This document shows positions 51,433-60,124 of a stretch of DNA of 64,000 nucleotides, one piece after another (the stretch's first letter is position 1; every line of letters starts with the position of its first letter). The notes under the pieces were generated by a model, which saw nothing but the letters and a program-made list of their open reading frames with translations, was not told the DNA's origin and made no database searches. The stretch comes from DAIDKA01 sp036498905 (lineage in GTDB: Bacteria; Pseudomonadota; Gammaproteobacteria; Steroidobacterales; Steroidobacteraceae): positions 36,946 to 100,945 of the forward strand of contig DASYER010000095.1 of the NCBI GenBank assembly GCA_036498905.1. The letters run 5' to 3'. The position numbers and the translations under genes are program-made.

Positions 51433-52364
51433 CTTGGAAACCAGGCCGCGCCGGGGCGATCGGTAATCTCGATGAACAGATCCTCGAGATTCATCGCCTC
51501 GAGCGTCCCGCCGCTGGCCAATGCGGCACTCGGCCATGGCGCCAGATCTTTGCGTGTCAGCACGATGGACATGCCGCCGTCGGGTCGGCGGCGGCGCGCA
51601 ATCTCACCGGGAAGGGCCTTGCTCAAGCCGGCGACGGCCTCATGCGACACACTCAAGCGCGCATGCGTGTCCTTGAGGTCATCCATTCCCGTGTTGAGCA
51701 AGAGTTTGCCCTCATGCAGAAAGCACACGTGGGAGGCGACGCGCTCCAGGTCCGAAACAATATGGGTTGAAAACAACACCGTCATGCCCGCCTCCCCGGC
51801 CCGCAGGGCAATTTCGCGCAGAAAGTCACGTCGCGCCACCGGATCCAGTGCAGAAGCGGGCTCATCGAGGATCAGTAGCTCCGGACAGCTCGCCAGCACG
51901 CGAATCAGCGCGACCCGCTGCCGTTCGCCCGGAGACAGCTTGGCGAGCCGCTGCGAGGGGGTAATGTCCCAGCGCATGAGCGAATTCCACATGTATTCGC
52001 TGTCCCACTTCGGATAGAAGCCGGCTACGAACTGCAGCATGGTTTCGACCGTCATCCAGTTCAGGGCCTGCGGCTGCTGGGGGACATACCCTAAGCGCAT
52101 TTTTGCCGCATCGGTCATGGTGAGCGCTGGTTCGTCCAGCACGGTGGCAGAGCCGGACTGCGGCATCAGCAGCCCGACGAGAATGCGCATCAGAGTGGTC
52201 TTGCCGGCACCATTGCTCCCAACCAGACCCAGTACGGCGCCTTTCGGGATCGACAGGCTCACATCATCGAGAACCCGTCGGCCACCGTAGCGCTTGTGAA
52301 TGTTCCGGCAGATCACCGGAAAATCGTGCGAATCAACTGTCTCAGGCACACTCACCGCGTTCAT
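51429..52364 (-). CDS. ABC transporter ATP-binding protein
   Basis: A 311-residue ATPase. Walker A LGLVGSNGAGKTTLMRIL, Q-loop YVPQQPQALNW, signature LSPGERQRVALIRVL (LSPGE), Walker B LLILDEPASALDPVARRDF and H-loop LFSTHIVSDLERVA are all present, so it should hydrolyse ATP. The C-terminal 80 residues resemble those of YtrB/CcmA-type exporters. It is coupled to the permease downstream and, by a 4-base overlap, to the regulator upstream. Confidence 0.92.
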   Translation of the reverse strand: MNAVSVPETVDSHDFPVICRNIHKRYGGRRVLDDVSLSIPKGAVLGLVGSNGAGKTTLMRILVGLLMPQSGSATVLDEPALTMTDAAKMRLGYVPQQPQALNWMTVETMLQFVAGFYPKWDSEYMWNSLMRWDITPSQRLAKLSPGERQRVALIRVLASCPELLILDEPASALDPVARRDFLREIALRAGEAGMTVLFSTHIVSDLERVASHVCFLHEGKLLLNTGMDDLKDTHARLSVSHEAVAGLSKALPGEIARRRRPDGGMSIVLTRKDLAPWPSAALASGGTLEAMNLEDLFIEITDRPGAAWFPR

Positions 52365-52750
52365 TGATCTGCCTCCAGGAGCACTCGCAATCGGTCCAGG
52401 ACTGATTCGACCGGCAGGCCCAGTTCACGCGCCTGCCGCGCCAGTTCATCGAGTTGGGGTTGCAGCTGTTCTAATCGCCGGTCGGCCGATGGCGCCCGAC
52501 CGCGCAGGGGCGCCACCACCATCCCTTTGCCACGTCGACGTTCGAGGAGCCCCTCGGCCTCCAATTGGCCGTAGGCGCGCGAGACGGTCATGGGATTGAT
52601 GGCATGCACGCCGGCGACGTCCCGCACGGATGGAATTTCTTCTCCCGGAACCAGCCTGCCGCTGGCGATGAGACGTCGCAGCTGCTGGGCAATTTGCCGG
52701 TAGATGGGCTCGGCGGAGCTGGGCTGAACGAGTAGCGCGTCTGACTCCAT
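52361..52750 (-). CDS. GntR-family regulator, YtrA type
   Basis: A 129-residue regulator. The N-terminal winged helix is EPIYRQIAQQLRRLIASGRLVPGEEIPSVRD, then INPMTVSRAYGQLEAEGLLERRRGKGMVV as the recognition part. The C-terminal domain is only about 50 residues of helices (LDELARQARELGLPVESVLDRL), which defines the YtrA subfamily: these normally repress their own ABC transporter operon and are relieved by peptide antibiotics or membrane stress. The ATG 52750 is directly next to a palindrome (52751-52772) that is probably its operator. Confidence 0.9.
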   Translation of the reverse strand: MESDALLVQPSSAEPIYRQIAQQLRRLIASGRLVPGEEIPSVRDVAGVHAINPMTVSRAYGQLEAEGLLERRRGKGMVVAPLRGRAPSADRRLEQLQPQLDELARQARELGLPVESVLDRLRVLLEADQ

Positions 52751-52772
52751 GTGTATCGAGACACTAATACAC
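52751..52772 (-). promoter_or_regulatory. Palindrome at the start of the YtrA-type operon, likely operator
   Basis: GTGTAT and ATACAC (52751-52756 and 52767-52772) are exact inverted repeats around a 10-base centre (CGAGACACTA). The arms touch the ATG of the regulator. On the minus strand the sequence TATTAG within it could be a -10 box, in which case transcription would start only a few bases before ATG and the mRNA would be nearly leaderless. GntR/YtrA proteins bind such two-fold sites; assignment to this regulator is inferred from position. Confidence 0.65.
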
Positions 52773-52794
52773 TAGGAGGTGCTTGGCAAGCTAC

Positions 52795-54270
52795 TTAGGT
52801 CACTTCCGTGCAGACGAGTTTGGTTTCCAGATATTCGGTCATCCCGAAGCTTGAACCCTCGCGACCCAGCCCGGACTCCTTGACGCCGCCAAAGGGCGCC
52901 ACCGTGGTCGAGATCAGGCCGGTATTGAGCCCCACCATGCCGTACTGCAGGGCCTCCGACACCCGCCAGGCCCGATTCAGGTCCTGGGTGAAGAAATACG
53001 CCGCAAGGCCTGCGGTCGTATCATTGGCAAGCTGGATCGCCTGCTCCTCGGTTTCAAATTTCACGATGCCCGCCAGCGGGCCGAATGTTTCCTCCTGGAA
53101 CAGTGCGGCCTGCGGACTGACATCGGTGATGAGCGTGGGCTGAAAGAAGTTGCCGGTGGCGCGTGCCCCGCCTGCGACCAGATTGCCGCCGCGGCCCAAG
53201 GCGTCCTCAACATGTCGTTCGACCTTCTCGACGGCCGCGGCATTGATCAGCGGCCCCTGCTGTGTGACGCCGGCCAGACCATCCCCCATCACCAGCTTGT
53301 CGACCTGCGCACGCAGCTTCGCGACGAACTCATCATGAATCCCGCGCTGCACGAGGATACGGTTCGCGCACACGCAGGTCTGGCCCGAGTTGCGAAACTT
53401 GGACGCCATGGCACCCGCCACCGCCTTGTCCACATCGGCATCGTCAAAGACGATGAAGGGTGCGTTGCCGCCCAATTCCAGCGACACATGTTTGACGGTA
53501 TCCATGCACCGCGCGGCGAGCATCTTGCCGATGCGGGTCGAGCCGGTGAAGGTGAACTTGCGCACCCGCGGATCGCTCGTGAACACATCCCCAATGGCGG
53601 CGGGCGCACCCGTCACCACGTTGAATACGCCCGCGGGCAGTCCGGCCTGGCTGCCCAGCCATGCCAGCGCCAGTGCGGAAAACGGCGTCAGCTCGGAGGG
53701 CTTGAGCACGACCGTGCAGCCGGCGGCCAGCGCCGGGCCCACTTTGCGCGTGATCATCGCCGCCGGGAAATTCCACGGCGTGATCGCGGCCACGACGCCC
53801 ACCGGCTCGCGCAATACCAGCAGGCGTTTGTCGGCCATGTGTCCGGGAATGATCTGTCCGTAGGCGCGGCGACTCTCCTGGGCAAACCACTCGATGAAGG
53901 ATGCGGCATAGCCGATCTCGGCCCGTGACTCACTCAGCGGCTTGCCCTGTTCAGCCGTCATCAGGCGCGCGAGGTCCTCCTGGTTCGCGATGATGAGTTC
54001 GTACCAGCGCTGCAGGAGCGTGCCACGCTCGGCCGCGGCCAGGCGTCGCCAGGACTCAAAGGCGCGATGTGCCGCCGCGACCGCGCGTTCGGTCTCCGCC
54101 GCGCCCAGTGCCGGAATGCGTCCGAGCAGTTGCTGGGTCGCCGGATTGAGGACATCCAAAGTGCGTGGCCCCTCAACCCATTGGCCATCGATATAGGCCG
54201 CCTCTCGCAGCAGTGCGCCGGATTTGAGCGCCAGGCGTGCTTGCTCCGCCGTCTTCGCAGTGTCATTCAT
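52795..54270 (-). CDS. gabD: Succinate-semialdehyde dehydrogenase (NADP+)
   Basis: A 491-residue ALDH of the GabD type. PWNFPAAMITRKVGPALAAGCTVVLKPSELTP is the cofactor-binding segment, FTFTGSTRIGKMLAARCMDTVKHVSLELGGNAPFIVF has the base Glu, and NSGQTCVCANRILVQ the catalytic Cys with the second Cys of SSADH. The C-terminal VGLNTGLISTTVAPFGGVKESGLGREGS is the GabD signature for semialdehyde substrates. It oxidises succinate semialdehyde to succinate. ATG 54270 is chosen; ATG 54276 adds two residues. No gabT or other GABA gene is adjacent. Confidence 0.9.
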   Translation of the reverse strand: MNDTAKTAEQARLALKSGALLREAAYIDGQWVEGPRTLDVLNPATQQLLGRIPALGAAETERAVAAAHRAFESWRRLAAAERGTLLQRWYELIIANQEDLARLMTAEQGKPLSESRAEIGYAASFIEWFAQESRRAYGQIIPGHMADKRLLVLREPVGVVAAITPWNFPAAMITRKVGPALAAGCTVVLKPSELTPFSALALAWLGSQAGLPAGVFNVVTGAPAAIGDVFTSDPRVRKFTFTGSTRIGKMLAARCMDTVKHVSLELGGNAPFIVFDDADVDKAVAGAMASKFRNSGQTCVCANRILVQRGIHDEFVAKLRAQVDKLVMGDGLAGVTQQGPLINAAAVEKVERHVEDALGRGGNLVAGGARATGNFFQPTLITDVSPQAALFQEETFGPLAGIVKFETEEQAIQLANDTTAGLAAYFFTQDLNRAWRVSEALQYGMVGLNTGLISTTVAPFGGVKESGLGREGSSFGMTEYLETKLVCTEVT

Positions 54271-54333
54271 GTGCATAGGATATCGCGCCAGGGCGATTTC
54301 CGCTTCGAGGTGGCCCGGTGCTACGCTAGGCGC

Positions 54334-55224
54334 ATGAATGCGCTTCCCATCGACCTGCCCAGCGCCCTGCCCGCGGATCTGCGTGAGCAGGTGGCCGATG
54401 CCCTGCGCGAGGATGTCGCCGGCGGTGATGTCACCGCGAGCTTGGTCCCGGCACGACAGCGCGTGCGGGGACGCCTCATTACGCGCGAGCCCATGACGTT
54501 GTGCGGCAGCGCCTGGGTGGAGGAAACCTTCCGGCAACTGGATCCCCAGATCGTCCTGAAGTGGCAGGTCGAGGAAGGCGGCCAGGCGAACACCGATGAG
54601 ACCTTGCTGCTCCTTGAAGGTCTGGCCCGACCGATTCTCACCGGTGAACGCACGGCGCTGAACTTCCTGCAGCTGCTCTCGGCGACCGCCAGCGAGGCGC
54701 GGCGCTATGCGGATGCGGTCGCCGGTACCGGCTGCATCATCCTGGATACCCGCAAGACGCTTCCGGGACTGCGCACCGCACAGAAATACGCGGTGCGTTG
54801 TGGCGGCGCCCAGAACCATCGCATGGGGCTGTTCGACATGGTACTGATCAAGGAGAACCATATCGCGGCGGCCGGATCGATCACCCGCGCCATCGACAAT
54901 GCGCGTCGCGTGGCACCGCGCCTGCAGGTGGAGACCGAGGTCGAAAATCTCGCGCAGCTCGAGGAGGCGTTGCTGGCACGCCCCGATATCGTGATGCTGG
55001 ATAATTTCACGCTCGAGGACCTGCGCACCGCCGTTGAACGTAACCGTCAGGAGGGTTCACCGGTGAAGCTCGAAGCCTCCGGAGGCGCGAGCCTGGAGAC
55101 GGTGCGCGCCATGGCCGAGAGCGGGGTCGACTACATTTCCGTTGGCGCCATCACCAAGCACGTGCGGGCCATCGATCTTTCGATGCGGCTGGAATTCACC
55201 ACCTCTGCGGCGGCAGAGGCTTAA
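54334..55224 (+). CDS. nadC: Nicotinate-nucleotide diphosphorylase (carboxylating)
   Basis: A 296-residue quinolinate phosphoribosyltransferase of NAD synthesis. It has LREDVAGGDVTASLVPARQRVRG at the N-terminus, GERTALNFLQLLSATAS, DTRKTLPGLRTAQKYAVRCGGAQNHRMGLFDMVLIKENH with the quinolinate-binding Arg/His residues and Lys, TEVENLAQLEEAL (phosphate-binding), and LEASGGASLETVRAMAESGVDYISVGAITK. Divergent from the gabD gene. Its 3' end touches the GGDEF/EAL gene tail to tail by 4 bases. Confidence 0.95.
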   Translation: MNALPIDLPSALPADLREQVADALREDVAGGDVTASLVPARQRVRGRLITREPMTLCGSAWVEETFRQLDPQIVLKWQVEEGGQANTDETLLLLEGLARPILTGERTALNFLQLLSATASEARRYADAVAGTGCIILDTRKTLPGLRTAQKYAVRCGGAQNHRMGLFDMVLIKENHIAAAGSITRAIDNARRVAPRLQVETEVENLAQLEEALLARPDIVMLDNFTLEDLRTAVERNRQEGSPVKLEASGGASLETVRAMAESGVDYISVGAITKHVRAIDLSMRLEFTTSAAAEA

Positions 55225-57896
55225 GTCCCGACTGCCTTCAACACCCGCTGCGGCTGTGCGATGCCATAGCCCTGGGCGTAGTCGACGCCGAGGCTGGTCA
55301 GCATCTGGATGATTTCCGCGTTCTCGGCAAATTCGGCGATGGTCTGCTTGCCGGTGAGATGGCCGATCTCGTTGATGGAACGCACCATCTCGCGGTCGAT
55401 CGGGTCACGCAGGATTTCGCGCACGAAGCTGCCGTCGATCTTCAGATAATCGACCGGGAAGTGCTTCAGATACCCGAATGAAGACAGGCCGGTGCCGAAA
55501 TCATCCAGTGCGAACTTGCAGCCCAGTTCCTTGAGGGACTGAATGAAGCGGTTCGCCTGCGAGAAACTCGCCACGGCCGCCGTCTCGGTGATTTCGAAAC
55601 AGATCTTCGAGGCATCCAGTCCGCTGCGGTGGAACTGGTCGATCACGAACGGCAGGAACTTGTCATCCCCTAAGCTCTGTCCGGACAGGTTGATCGAGCA
55701 CAGTTTCAGGGTCTCGCGCTCGTCGGCCTCGGAGACCAGCCAGCGCAGCGCGTTCTCGATCACCCAGCGGTCGATGGCCGGCGCAATGCCGTAGCGCTCG
55801 GCGGCGGAAATGAAGTTGTCCGGTGAGACGATGCGCCCCGACTCATCGCGCATGCGCAGCAGCAGTTCGTAGTGCTGGCCCGGGTCGGGACGCTGCAGGG
55901 GCAGGATGGTCATGCGGAACAGCTCGAAGCGGCCCTCTTCGAGGGCGGCATTGATGCGCGCCGCCCACTGCATCTCGCGCCGGCGACGCATCAGCTCGAT
56001 GTCGTTCTCGGCAAAACTATGGACGCGGTTGCGACCGGCTTCCTTGGCCGCCTGACAGGCGCTGTCGGCCGCCGACAGGATGGAGGCGACATCCTCACTC
56101 TCGGCGGTGATCGGCACGACACCGACACTGGCCCCCAGACGGAACACGCGATCTTCCCATGTGAAGCGGAAGGTGCGCACGGCCTCGCGCAGCTGCTCGG
56201 CGGTGTGCATCGCCTCATCCAGCGAGCAACTCTCCAGCAGGATGCCGAACTCGTCACCGCCGAGGCGCGACAGGGTATCGCGCCAGCGGACCTTGGATTT
56301 CAGCAGTGCACCGACCTGTCCGAGCAGGGCATCGCCGGCACCGTGACCGCAGCTGTCGTTGACGATCTTGAACTGATCGATGTCGAGGTAGCACAGCGCA
56401 TACGAGGCTTCGCGGGCCTTGGCACTCTTCAGCGCCCGCTCCATGCGCGCTTCGAACTCGCGGCGATTGACCAGACCGGTCAGCAGATCATGACTGGCGT
56501 GATAGGACAACCGACGGTTCAGCTCGCGTGACTCGCTCACGTCGTGGAACACGAGCACGCCACCGGCCACATGGCCCGCGCCGTCGCGGATCGGGGCCGC
56601 CGTGCTCTCCACGTACAGCTCGTTGCCGTCGCGGCGGATCAGCAGTACCGGACGCACGGATTTGATCGGGCGTATGCGCCGGATCGCCACGGCGAGGGGA
56701 TTCTCCAAAGGCTCGCAGGTTTCCTCGTGGAAGGCGCGGAACACCTCCTCGACGGGACGGCCCATGGCATCCTCGAGCCGCCAGCCGGTCAGCTCCTCGG
56801 CCACCGGATTGATGTAGTCGATGGTGGAGTCGGCATTGGTCGTGACCACGCCATCGCCGATGGACTGCAGGGTGATCTGCGCGCTCTCTTTCTCCCGGAA
56901 CAGCGCCTCCTCGTACAGCTTGCGCTCCGTGATATCCAGTTCGACACCGACCAGGCGCAGCAGCCGCCCATGGGCATCGACACGGGCCTGCGCGCGGCTG
57001 ATCACCCAGCGCCACTCTCCGTTGCGGTGACGCATGCGGTGCACGCTCTCGAAGATCGGCAGCTTGCCGGCCACATGGTCGCGAATGGCATTCTGCACCC
57101 GGGTCATGTCATCGGGATGGACCAGATTGCGCCAGTCGGGGGACTCACGCATGTCGTCATCGCCGTAGCCCAGCATGGCCTTCCAGCGGGGCGAGAAATA
57201 AACCTCATTGTTCTGCAGATCGAAGTCCCAGACCCCGTCATTGGCCGCGACCTGGGTCAGGTGCAGACGCTCCTCGACCTTCGCCAGACGCCGTTCCATG
57301 CGCAGTCGGTCCAGACCCGTCGCGATGCTGGAACCCACCAGCTTCAGCAGCAGCTGCAGATTTACGTCCCACGGGCCCTGCGGCATGGCGCGGGCGAGTG
57401 CCAGCACTCCGGCAGGCTGGTCCTGGATGCGGAACACCACCATCAGCAGTGAACCCATCTGCAGCGCGGCGAAGCGCCGACCCTCGGTTGTCTGGCCGGT
57501 CACGGGCGTGCCGGTGTCGCGCAACTCCGTGAGCCGCAGGTGCTCCAGGCGCGAATTCAGCCAGGGGTAATCGCTCAAGGGGTCGCCGGTCAGGGCCTCG
57601 GGCTGGCAATGCGCCATGCCGCGGCGGGCGACCTGCACCAGGCCGAATTTCTGATCCTCGCCGATCATGGCAACGAAGGCGCAATCGCTGATGGTCAGGT
57701 CGACGAGATGCTGCAGATTGCGCTGAATGGTCGCATCGGCGGACTCACGGCGCAGATTCTGCAGGTCTACCGAAATCTTGGTACAGGCAACATCGATTCC
57801 GACCACCGTCGGGGGTGACTTACCGCTCCACACGACAGTGGACAGGACGTCCGAGGCGGTGAACTCCACGTTTGAGTCTGACGGGACGCTCGGCAT
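55221..57896 (-). CDS. GAF/PAS/GGDEF/EAL cyclic-di-GMP enzyme
   Basis: An 891-residue cytoplasmic protein. Residues about 40-200 are GAF-like, 215-330 and 335-450 are PAS domains (YFSPRWKAMLGYGDDDM and QITLQSIGDGVVTTNADS), then a GGDEF domain with RLGGDEF at 545-550 and an RxxD inhibitory site (RWRD) five residues before it, then an EAL domain whose signature is YELLLRM near 677 (ELL for EAL). Other EAL residues look intact: INLSGQ, FEITETA, DDFGTGLSSF, YLKIDGSFV and IAEFAEN. So both synthesis and breakdown of c-di-GMP could occur. No membrane helix or signal peptide. The leader (57897-58046) has repeated TTTTCGG runs but no clear promoter. Confidence 0.92.
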   Translation of the reverse strand: MPSVPSDSNVEFTASDVLSTVVWSGKSPPTVVGIDVACTKISVDLQNLRRESADATIQRNLQHLVDLTISDCAFVAMIGEDQKFGLVQVARRGMAHCQPEALTGDPLSDYPWLNSRLEHLRLTELRDTGTPVTGQTTEGRRFAALQMGSLLMVVFRIQDQPAGVLALARAMPQGPWDVNLQLLLKLVGSSIATGLDRLRMERRLAKVEERLHLTQVAANDGVWDFDLQNNEVYFSPRWKAMLGYGDDDMRESPDWRNLVHPDDMTRVQNAIRDHVAGKLPIFESVHRMRHRNGEWRWVISRAQARVDAHGRLLRLVGVELDITERKLYEEALFREKESAQITLQSIGDGVVTTNADSTIDYINPVAEELTGWRLEDAMGRPVEEVFRAFHEETCEPLENPLAVAIRRIRPIKSVRPVLLIRRDGNELYVESTAAPIRDGAGHVAGGVLVFHDVSESRELNRRLSYHASHDLLTGLVNRREFEARMERALKSAKAREASYALCYLDIDQFKIVNDSCGHGAGDALLGQVGALLKSKVRWRDTLSRLGGDEFGILLESCSLDEAMHTAEQLREAVRTFRFTWEDRVFRLGASVGVVPITAESEDVASILSAADSACQAAKEAGRNRVHSFAENDIELMRRRREMQWAARINAALEEGRFELFRMTILPLQRPDPGQHYELLLRMRDESGRIVSPDNFISAAERYGIAPAIDRWVIENALRWLVSEADERETLKLCSINLSGQSLGDDKFLPFVIDQFHRSGLDASKICFEITETAAVASFSQANRFIQSLKELGCKFALDDFGTGLSSFGYLKHFPVDYLKIDGSFVREILRDPIDREMVRSINEIGHLTGKQTIAEFAENAEIIQMLTSLGVDYAQGYGIAQPQRVLKAVGT

Positions 57897-58046
57897 TGCG
57901 ACCTATTGGGCTTTTCGGTTTTTCGGTTTTGGTTCGACTGGGAGTCTTACCAATAATGGCATACCGAAACAGGAATTCAAGCTAAGGTACTGTCTGGACT
58001 TGAAGAATTTCCCAATTCTGAGACGTGGGCACCGGCTGTGAATCGA

Positions 58047-58787
58047 TCACAGGCGAGCCGCGGCCTGCCGATACAGGCGCTGTAGCTCCAGCTCCATTTC
58101 CCGTTGCAGGGCTTCCATGCCGGCGGCGTCCAGCACGCGGGCAACATAACGCGGCTCGCCGATGGCGATGCTGATGCGTGCGAATGGCACGGGAATGACG
58201 AACTTGTCCCATTGGATGAGCCAGGCGCGCGAAGCCGCATAGGCCATGGGCAACATGGGCCGGCCCGACATCTGGGCGAGCAGGATGGCACCGGGTTTGA
58301 ACTTGAAGCGCGGCCCCTTGGGGCCGTCCGGCGTGACCACCGGGGAGATGTTCTCCTTGACCAGGGCAAGGTAGTAGTCGCGCAGCGCCCGGGCGCCGGT
58401 GTGCGAGGAGGAGCCCCGGATCGCCCGCGCCCCGATCCGATTGACCATCATGGCGCCCAGTTCGCCATCCACCGACGGGCTGATCAGCCAGCCCGGAACC
58501 AGGCCTCGCGCGCGGCGCTCCAGCAAGTAGCGCGCACAGAACAGCTGATGCTGGTGCCAATAGCAGGGTACCAGCGAGGGCGCCTTCGCCAGTGCGGCGC
58601 TCAGGTGTTCATCACCCTCGATGTGGTGGATGCGGCAGGTGAGCCACCAGAAACGGATGATCGCAAGCCCCAGCGGCACCACCACGGCATACAAGGCGCG
58701 CCGCGCCCGAGTCATGCGCCGGCCGGACCGTGTGACGGTCTTGTAGAGGGTGTTGCGGAGCTCGCCGCCCGGGCCGGTATCGGTCAT
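58047..58787 (-). CDS. DUF374 lysophospholipid acyltransferase family protein
   Basis: A 246-residue membrane-linked protein of the DUF374 group, related to LPLAT acyltransferases. Segments: ALYAVVVPLGLAIIRFWW (a membrane helix), SLVPCYWHQHQLFCARYL, LISPSVDGELGAMMVNRIGARAIRGSS and VVTPDGPKGPRFKFKPGAILLAQ, the family's SxxxDGE and DGPxGP blocks. It probably moves an acyl chain in lipid A or phospholipid remodelling. It is divergent from the P450 gene at only 14 bases, so it may be part of the same locus. ATG 58787 is chosen; a longer reading is not supported. Confidence 0.85.
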   Translation of the reverse strand: MTDTGPGGELRNTLYKTVTRSGRRMTRARRALYAVVVPLGLAIIRFWWLTCRIHHIEGDEHLSAALAKAPSLVPCYWHQHQLFCARYLLERRARGLVPGWLISPSVDGELGAMMVNRIGARAIRGSSSHTGARALRDYYLALVKENISPVVTPDGPKGPRFKFKPGAILLAQMSGRPMLPMAYAASRAWLIQWDKFVIPVPFARISIAIGEPRYVARVLDAAGMEALQREMELELQRLYRQAAARL

Positions 58788-58801
58788 GCGAGAATATTGG
58801 C

Positions 58802-60124
58802 ATGACCGCGACCGATTTACCCGCCACCCCGCCGTTGTCGCAGCCGCCGGAAGCGGATGTGCAGTTCGACGTGGGTGCCACCGAGGATTCGCTGCAGCGG
58901 ATGACGGATCTGGTCGCACGCTTCGGGGATATCTACCGGGTGTACGCCCCCGGCCGCAAGTCCTATACCTGGGTGATCAATCACCCGGATGATGTGAAGC
59001 GGGTGCTGGTGGGAAACCACCGCAACTACACCAAGGGCACGGGACTGGATCGGGTGAAGATCCTGCTGGGCAATGGCCTCATGACCAGCGAAGGGGAGTT
59101 CTGGCGCCGCCAGCGCTACATGATGCAGCCCCTCTTCCACCGCCGCGTGGTCACCGAGTTCAACCAGCTCATTGATGCGGCCAATGCCCGTTTCATCGAC
59201 AAGTGGGCCGCGCAGGCCGCCCGCGGTGAGTCGGTAAACCTCACCGAAGACATGAGCGAGCTCACCCTCGAAATCGTCCTGGGCTCGATCTTCGGCAAGG
59301 ACTTGGCCGCCCTAACCCGGCAGCCGGGCGGCAATCCGTTTGCGGTGGTGACCAAGGAGACCGCGCGGGATCTGAAATTCGCCTACCAGTTTCGGCTGTT
59401 GGGCAAGCAGGTTGCGGCGCTGATGGCCAAACGCCGCGCCGAGCCGGCCGAGCATTTCGACTATCTGAGCATGCTCATGAACGTGCGCGACAAGGAGTCC
59501 GGCGATCCGATGAGCGAGCGGGCGCTCATCGATGAGGTGATGACCCTGATCGTCGCCGGGCATGAGACCACGGCCAGCGGCCTGAACTGGGCCTGGTACC
59601 TGCTGGCGAAACACCCTGAAGTCGATGCCCGCATGCATGCCGAAATCGAGGGCACTGCGGAACTGACGGCGCCGAGTTTGGGTGCGATGGAAGGCCTGCA
59701 GTACACGCAGAATGTCATCAATGAAGCGCTGCGCCTGTACCCGCCCGGCTGGGTCCTGTCCCGACGCAGCATCGAGCCGGATGTGCTCAGCGGCTATGAG
59801 ATCCCGGCGGGCACTGATGTGCTGCTCAGCCCCTACCTGCTGCACCGGCATCCGCAGTATTGGAAAGAGCCGGACGCATTTCGACCGGAGCGCTTCGATG
59901 CCGAACACGAGAGCGAACGCCCGCGCTTCGCCTACATCCCGTTTGCCGCCGGTCCCCGGCATTGCATTGGTGAATCCCTCGCCCTTTACGAAATGCTCAT
60001 GCATCTGCACAAGGTCGCCCGTCACTACCGGCTCACGTTAACCTCGGATGAACCGATTGAGCTGGAAGCACAGATCAACCTGCGCACCCGAAAACCCCTG
60101 GTCATGAGGCTCGAACGCCGCTGA
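58802..60124 (+). CDS. Cytochrome P450
   Basis: A 440-residue soluble bacterial P450 with the I-helix oxygen motif VAGHETTASGLNWA near residue 253, the K-helix ExxR in INEALRLYPPG, and the haem-binding FAAGPRHCIGESLALYE with the Cys ligand near residue 388. The look is that of the CYP4-like bacterial P450s that hydroxylate fatty acids or other lipids. It lacks its own redox partner. It overlaps the FAAL-ACP gene by one base (TGATG), so the two are made together, and the likely substrate is an acyl group on that ACP; this is inference. Confidence 0.92.
   Translation: MTATDLPATPPLSQPPEADVQFDVGATEDSLQRMTDLVARFGDIYRVYAPGRKSYTWVINHPDDVKRVLVGNHRNYTKGTGLDRVKILLGNGLMTSEGEFWRRQRYMMQPLFHRRVVTEFNQLIDAANARFIDKWAAQAARGESVNLTEDMSELTLEIVLGSIFGKDLAALTRQPGGNPFAVVTKETARDLKFAYQFRLLGKQVAALMAKRRAEPAEHFDYLSMLMNVRDKESGDPMSERALIDEVMTLIVAGHETTASGLNWAWYLLAKHPEVDARMHAEIEGTAELTAPSLGAMEGLQYTQNVINEALRLYPPGWVLSRRSIEPDVLSGYEIPAGTDVLLSPYLLHRHPQYWKEPDAFRPERFDAEHESERPRFAYIPFAAGPRHCIGESLALYEMLMHLHKVARHYRLTLTSDEPIELEAQINLRTRKPLVMRLERR

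Noticed and set aside
57897..58046. Promoter or small RNA in the 150-base gap before the acyltransferase and c-di-GMP genes
   Set aside because: Repeated TTTTCGG runs are visible but no convincing -35/-10 pair, hairpin or reading frame was found on either strand.
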